This document shows positions 39,993 through 42,291 of a stretch of 42,291 bases of DNA, in pieces. Both the position numbers and the translations under genes were made by a program. Source of the stretch: a virus. The notes under the pieces are model-generated. The model saw only the letters and a program-made list of their open reading frames with translations. It made no database searches and was not told the origin of the DNA. The DNA lies in the IMG/VR virus record IMGVR_UViG_3300005563_000053, positions 1 to 42,291 of that record, one strand, 5' to 3'. Positions within the stretch are counted from its first letter, which is position 1; each line of letters opens with the position of its first letter.

Positions 39993-40060
39993 AGGCTGAA
40001 AGCGCCATCGGAAATCCGATAACGCCCATGATTGAAAATCTGATAGCCTTGATCGCGCAT
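39989..40060 (-). CDS. 23-aa leader peptide coupled to primase
   Basis: ATG at 40060 with GGGGGGA three bases upstream; the TGA (39989-39991) overlaps the primase GTG. The primase itself lacks a good ribosome binding site, so translation of this leader probably feeds it. The product (M-R-D-Q-G-Y-Q-I-F...) resembles no known family. Confidence 0.5.
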   Translation of the reverse strand: MRDQGYQIFNHGRYRISDGAFSL

Positions 40061-40087
40061 CGTTCCCCCCAAGGGCGGTGTGGAGTT

Positions 40088-40120
40088 GGATCCGCCAGTG
40101 CTTCCATCACCAGCGGATCC
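40088..40120. repeat. Inverted repeat between putative DNA-binding-protein gene and primase genes
   Basis: GGATCCGC (40088-40095) and GCGGATCC (40113-40120) form a perfect 8-bp inverted repeat with a 17-nt loop, followed by a tight CCCCT-AGGGG element at 40136-40146. No T-run follows in the minus direction. It might terminate, attenuate or bind a regulator. Confidence 0.35.
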
Positions 40121-40149
40121 TAGTTGGTTCGTGGCCCCCTAAGGGGTCA

Positions 40150-40836
40150 TCAGAAGCGTGCCTTCGAGCCGGCGGTGGTTTTTGCCGCTGCCGGCTTCTC
40201 CTCTGCGGGGGCATCTTCCTTCGCAGGCGCATCGGGCACCGAGCCGTTCTCGACCCAGTCGACGATGTTCATCACCGGAACGTACAGCTTGCCATATTCG
40301 CGGTGAATATAGCTGTCCCGCTGCAACTCGATGATCGGCACGAGCCCTTCGCGCAGACGGTATTCCTTGCCGTACGCTTTGCAGAGATTCCCCATCGCGC
40401 CGATGCCGCCTTTCGACGACATGGAAATGGTCAACTGTTCGCCGGTATCAGGATCCGCAACCGGCAATTCATTGGTGAACGACCACGGGTCGATCGGCTT
40501 GCCTTCCTTGTCAGTTTCCCATTCATCATGGTTGGTATAACCAAGCTCACCACGAATTTCCGGCTTGTGCCCGTGGGCGAGCAAACCAAAGCGCCGCTCC
40601 GCAGGCTTGCCATCTTCCCAGCGGATCCAGCCGATCGACAATTCCGCCATGTTAGCTGCAAGCCGCGTGCCTAGTGGCACCTCCTCGTTGTTCTGACCTT
40701 TCTGCCATTCCACCTTGGAGAATTTCAGGAAGTCGCCATTGCCTGACGCGGCTTCCTGTCCATAGGCGGCATATGGATCATATGCGCCATAAGCGGCAAC
40801 GGCGCCGCCCTGGTTAACTGGTGCTACTGCATTCAT
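40150..40836 (-). CDS. Conserved phage protein, putative ssDNA-binding, 228 aa
   Basis: Recognisable middle: FLKFSKVEWQKGQNNEEVPLGTRLAANMAELSIGWIRW...PAERRFGLLAHG, then an acidic, Ala/Pro-rich C-terminal tail (DAPAKEDAPAEEKPAAAKTTAG) like the tails of single-stranded DNA-binding proteins. It lies between a nuclease and the primase. ATG at 40836 has AGGAAG upstream; the longer frame to 40872 is rejected. Confidence 0.65.
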   Translation of the reverse strand: MNAVAPVNQGGAVAAYGAYDPYAAYGQEAASGNGDFLKFSKVEWQKGQNNEEVPLGTRLAANMAELSIGWIRWEDGKPAERRFGLLAHGHKPEIRGELGYTNHDEWETDKEGKPIDPWSFTNELPVADPDTGEQLTISMSSKGGIGAMGNLCKAYGKEYRLREGLVPIIELQRDSYIHREYGKLYVPVMNIVDWVENGSVPDAPAKEDAPAEEKPAAAKTTAGSKARF

Positions 40837-40862
40837 ATTACACTTCCTTCTTCTACAAGGCT

Positions 40863-40883
40863 GACTTCCCACCTTGGGAAGTC
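40863..40883. promoter_or_regulatory. Perfect 9-bp inverted repeat in the leader of the ssDNA-binding-type gene
   Basis: GACTTCCCA-cct-TGGGAAGTC, a 21-bp palindromic element in the 53-bp space before the ATG at 40836. It overlaps a 23-bp direct repeat whose other copy lies in the gene upstream (40936-40958). Candidate operator or transcript hairpin. Confidence 0.45.
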
Positions 40884-40958
40884 GAGCCCTCAGGACATCG
40901 TGTCATTAAATGACGCAAAGTCCCCTCTGCCCTCATCCCACCTTGGGAAGTCGAGCCC
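40867..40958. repeat. 23-bp direct repeat, two copies 69 bp apart
   Basis: Copies at 40867-40889 (intergenic) and 40936-40958 (coding for G-L-D-F-P-R-W-D near the end of the gene at 40890-41285). Spacing of 69 bp is a whole number of codons. It looks like a recent local duplication that created or trimmed the protein's C-terminus. Confidence 0.5.
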
Positions 40959-41285
40959 ATCATCGACGCGCGCTTGCGCACGCTCGATCTCTTTCTGGAG
41001 GCCGAGAATCCCGACATGCATTTCTCCATTTTGTAGAGATTTGCGGTCAGGGATTTCTCCGTCGCCCTCCCACAGAAACGGGAGTTCAGCGCGAAACTGC
41101 GCGATCTCGCTCGCGATCTGCATCAAGTAGATTTCAAGATTTTCAGGATCCGAGAAGTCGCCCAACTCGGTCACGATCTCGTGATACCGCTCCCTTGCCG
41201 TCGCGCGCGTTTTATTCGGCCCGATCAGCCGATCAGGAACGGTTGAGGTCGCGCGCTTGCCGTAGTCGGCGAATGGATTGCTCAT
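40890..41285 (-). CDS. Hypothetical replication-block protein, 131 aa
   Basis: ATG at 41285 overlaps the stop of a 30-aa membrane peptide. Helical, with ATARERYHEIVTELGDFSDPENLEIYLMQIASEIAQFR and an LQKEIERAQARVDDG coil. It precedes the putative ssDNA-binding gene and may work with it; no enzyme motif seen. The longer frame to 41456 lies over other genes and is rejected. Confidence 0.6.
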   Translation of the reverse strand: MSNPFADYGKRATSTVPDRLIGPNKTRATARERYHEIVTELGDFSDPENLEIYLMQIASEIAQFRAELPFLWEGDGEIPDRKSLQNGEMHVGILGLQKEIERAQARVDDGLDFPRWDEGRGDFASFNDTMS

Positions 41286-41374
41286 GACGAACGCCCCATT
41301 AGAAAGCGCACCATGAGCCAAACTAGAACGCAGCCGATCGCCGTTCCAATTAAGTAAGCATCCCAAGGAATCAT
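41282..41374 (-). CDS. 30-aa membrane peptide
   Basis: ATG at 41374 overlaps the previous TGA and has GGGAGG six bases upstream; its TGA overlaps the next ATG. One hydrophobic span (about residues 7-25) including tryptophans. A well-formed small gene in the middle of the replication block; function unknown. Confidence 0.55.
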   Translation of the reverse strand: MIPWDAYLIGTAIGCVLVWLMVRFLMGRSS

Positions 41375-41781
41375 TGGCGACCTCCCGCGTGAAGCAGTTC
41401 ACGGCACTGGAAATAGACATTGGTTTCCGGCGGTAGGGGATCATCCAACGCCTCAAACCCGAACTGCCGGTTCAGCCGGTCACAGTGCCGATCGACCAGG
41501 CGCAGCGCGAGGATCCGGACATGCTGCGGCGAAGTCGGCAACCAACTTTCCGAAACACCTTCAACCAGTTCAACCGGATCCACTTGACGGCGTAACCAGC
41601 GCATGAAGTCACGCAGCCGCGGTTCGTCGGTAAAGGCTTGCAACCTGTCCTTGCGCAATGCAGCCTTATACGCACGCGTTAGCCGCTGTTTCTCGCGCAG
41701 TTTGAGATCGAGCGGGCTAGGCTCTTTTCGTTCCCGCTCACGCGGCGCGGCGGTTAGGCCATATGACGCAAAGGCGTTCAC
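41371..41781 (-). CDS. Hypothetical Arg/Leu-rich protein, 136 aa
   Basis: GTG at 41781 overlaps the stop of the VRR-NUC gene (GTGA), so the longer frame to 41895 is rejected. Contains RERERKEPSPLDLKLREKQRLTRAYKAALRK (basic) and a later VRILALRLVDRHCDRLNRQFGFEAL. Possible DNA-contacting replication accessory; no family recognised. Confidence 0.6.
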   Translation of the reverse strand: MNAFASYGLTAAPRERERKEPSPLDLKLREKQRLTRAYKAALRKDRLQAFTDEPRLRDFMRWLRRQVDPVELVEGVSESWLPTSPQHVRILALRLVDRHCDRLNRQFGFEALDDPLPPETNVYFQCRELLHAGGRQ

Positions 41782-42185
41782 GCCGCTTCGCTTTCCGGCA
41801 CGGTGAACAGATGCGGCCACAGCGAGCGAAACCAGCGCTCGGCGGTATCGACGGAGCGAAACACGCCGCCGCGAAAGCCGTTGTTGACCAGCCAATTGCC
41901 GAAATCGATTTGCTCGGGCTTCAACTGCCCGGTGCGGGTTTTAAGCTCCGCCCAGGCCAGTTCCCCATCTGCCATCGCCAGCAGATCCCACGTACCTTTA
42001 TGCAATCCTTCCGCTTTCATGCGGATATTGCCGTAGGCGCTGCGCTGCCCCTGATTAGGGATCGCGAGGATTCGAAGTCGCGGCGCCACCATCCGTAGCC
42101 GATTCAACAGGCGTACCTGGATGCCATGCTCGTCGCCTTCGTCGGCCACGGTCGGCGGATCGACGTGGAACAGGAAGGCGCTCAT
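41778..42185 (-). CDS. VRR-NUC domain nuclease, 135 aa
   Basis: The PD-(D/E)xK VRR-NUC core is visible: G-x-W-D (Asp67 in KGTWDLLA), E-L-K (Glu80, Lys82 in WAELKTRTG) and Gln92 in LKPEQIDF. Stand-alone copies are frequent in phages and act as structure-specific or Holliday-junction-type nucleases. In the replication block it probably trims replication or recombination intermediates. ATG at 42185 shares its A with the stop of the preceding gene. Confidence 0.85.
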   Translation of the reverse strand: MSAFLFHVDPPTVADEGDEHGIQVRLLNRLRMVAPRLRILAIPNQGQRSAYGNIRMKAEGLHKGTWDLLAMADGELAWAELKTRTGQLKPEQIDFGNWLVNNGFRGGVFRSVDTAERWFRSLWPHLFTVPESEAA

Positions 42186-42291
42186 CAAAACGCCCCCATC
42201 GTTATCGGTGCATGATTATGCTGGCAGCCAATGTCACGACGCACGCCGCAGCGCTGGCAGGGATCGCGAGATACGTAGATATGCTGGACAA
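42185..42291 (-). CDS. 3' part of a Cys/His-rich protein cut by the right edge
   Basis: The last 34 codons are visible, with C-x2-C...C-x-H-x-H (P-C-Q-R-C-G-V-R-R-D-I-G-C-Q-H-N-H), a possible zinc site. Its TGA overlaps the ATG of the VRR-NUC gene. Its 5' end lies outside the window, so the leftward replication operon begins further right. Confidence 0.55.
   Translation of the reverse strand, partial: VQHIYVSRDPCQRCGVRRDIGCQHNHAPITMGAF

Overview
The window is almost wholly a temperate, short-tailed (P22-like, podovirus-type) bacteriophage, probably of a sphingomonad or close alphaproteobacterium. The phage assignment rests on recognisable terminase, portal, scaffold, coat, gp4-like and gp10-like neck proteins, ejection proteins, tailspike-type proteins, a lysis cassette, a P4-type primase-helicase and a tyrosine integrase. 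The host guess rests on a PEPxxWA-CTERM sorting tail, a Rhodobacter-GTA-like spike-base domain, high GC and heavy GTG/TTG start use. No ribosomal RNA, complete tRNA or housekeeping gene is visible.

Layout. Positions 1-8217 are one rightward (+) early-type operon of about 25 small genes, nearly all joined by ATGA/GTGA overlaps. It holds a Gp37/Gp68 (DUF5131) protein, the integrase (3050-4159), a C5-cytosine methyltransferase (4322-5032) and a small HTH protein. At 8441-8953 lies a rightward PEP-CTERM surface-protein gene, probably a lysogenic-conversion cargo gene. From 8944 to 35583 the late genes run leftward (read them right to left): Thivi_2564-type membrane peptide, TerS, TerL, portal, GroES-like protein, scaffold, coat, spike and neck proteins, a tail fibre, a 2OG oxygenase and a GNAT acetyltransferase, four ejection-type proteins, tail fibre, lysis genes, then an SGNH hydrolase and a beta-helix tailspike. 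A + strand lipoprotein gene (17740-17958) interrupts them. From 35669 to 42291 lies the leftward replication and accessory block: VRR-NUC nuclease, a conserved putative DNA-binding protein, primase-helicase, an origin-like iteron array (37467-37619), and small regulators including a winged-helix-type protein.

Topology. A 19-bp sequence shaped like a tRNA 3' end (4184-4202) lies just behind the integrase, yet phage genes continue in register on both sides. This looks like an attP in a circular or free phage genome rather than a prophage end. The left edge cuts a rightward operon and the right edge cuts a leftward one, so the divergent control region (repressor and promoters) is probably the short piece missing between the two ends. 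The best candidates for something new are the strongly ribosome-bound ORF crossing attP, the iteron array with a Z-DNA-prone tract beside the P4-type primase, and the PEP-CTERM cargo gene.
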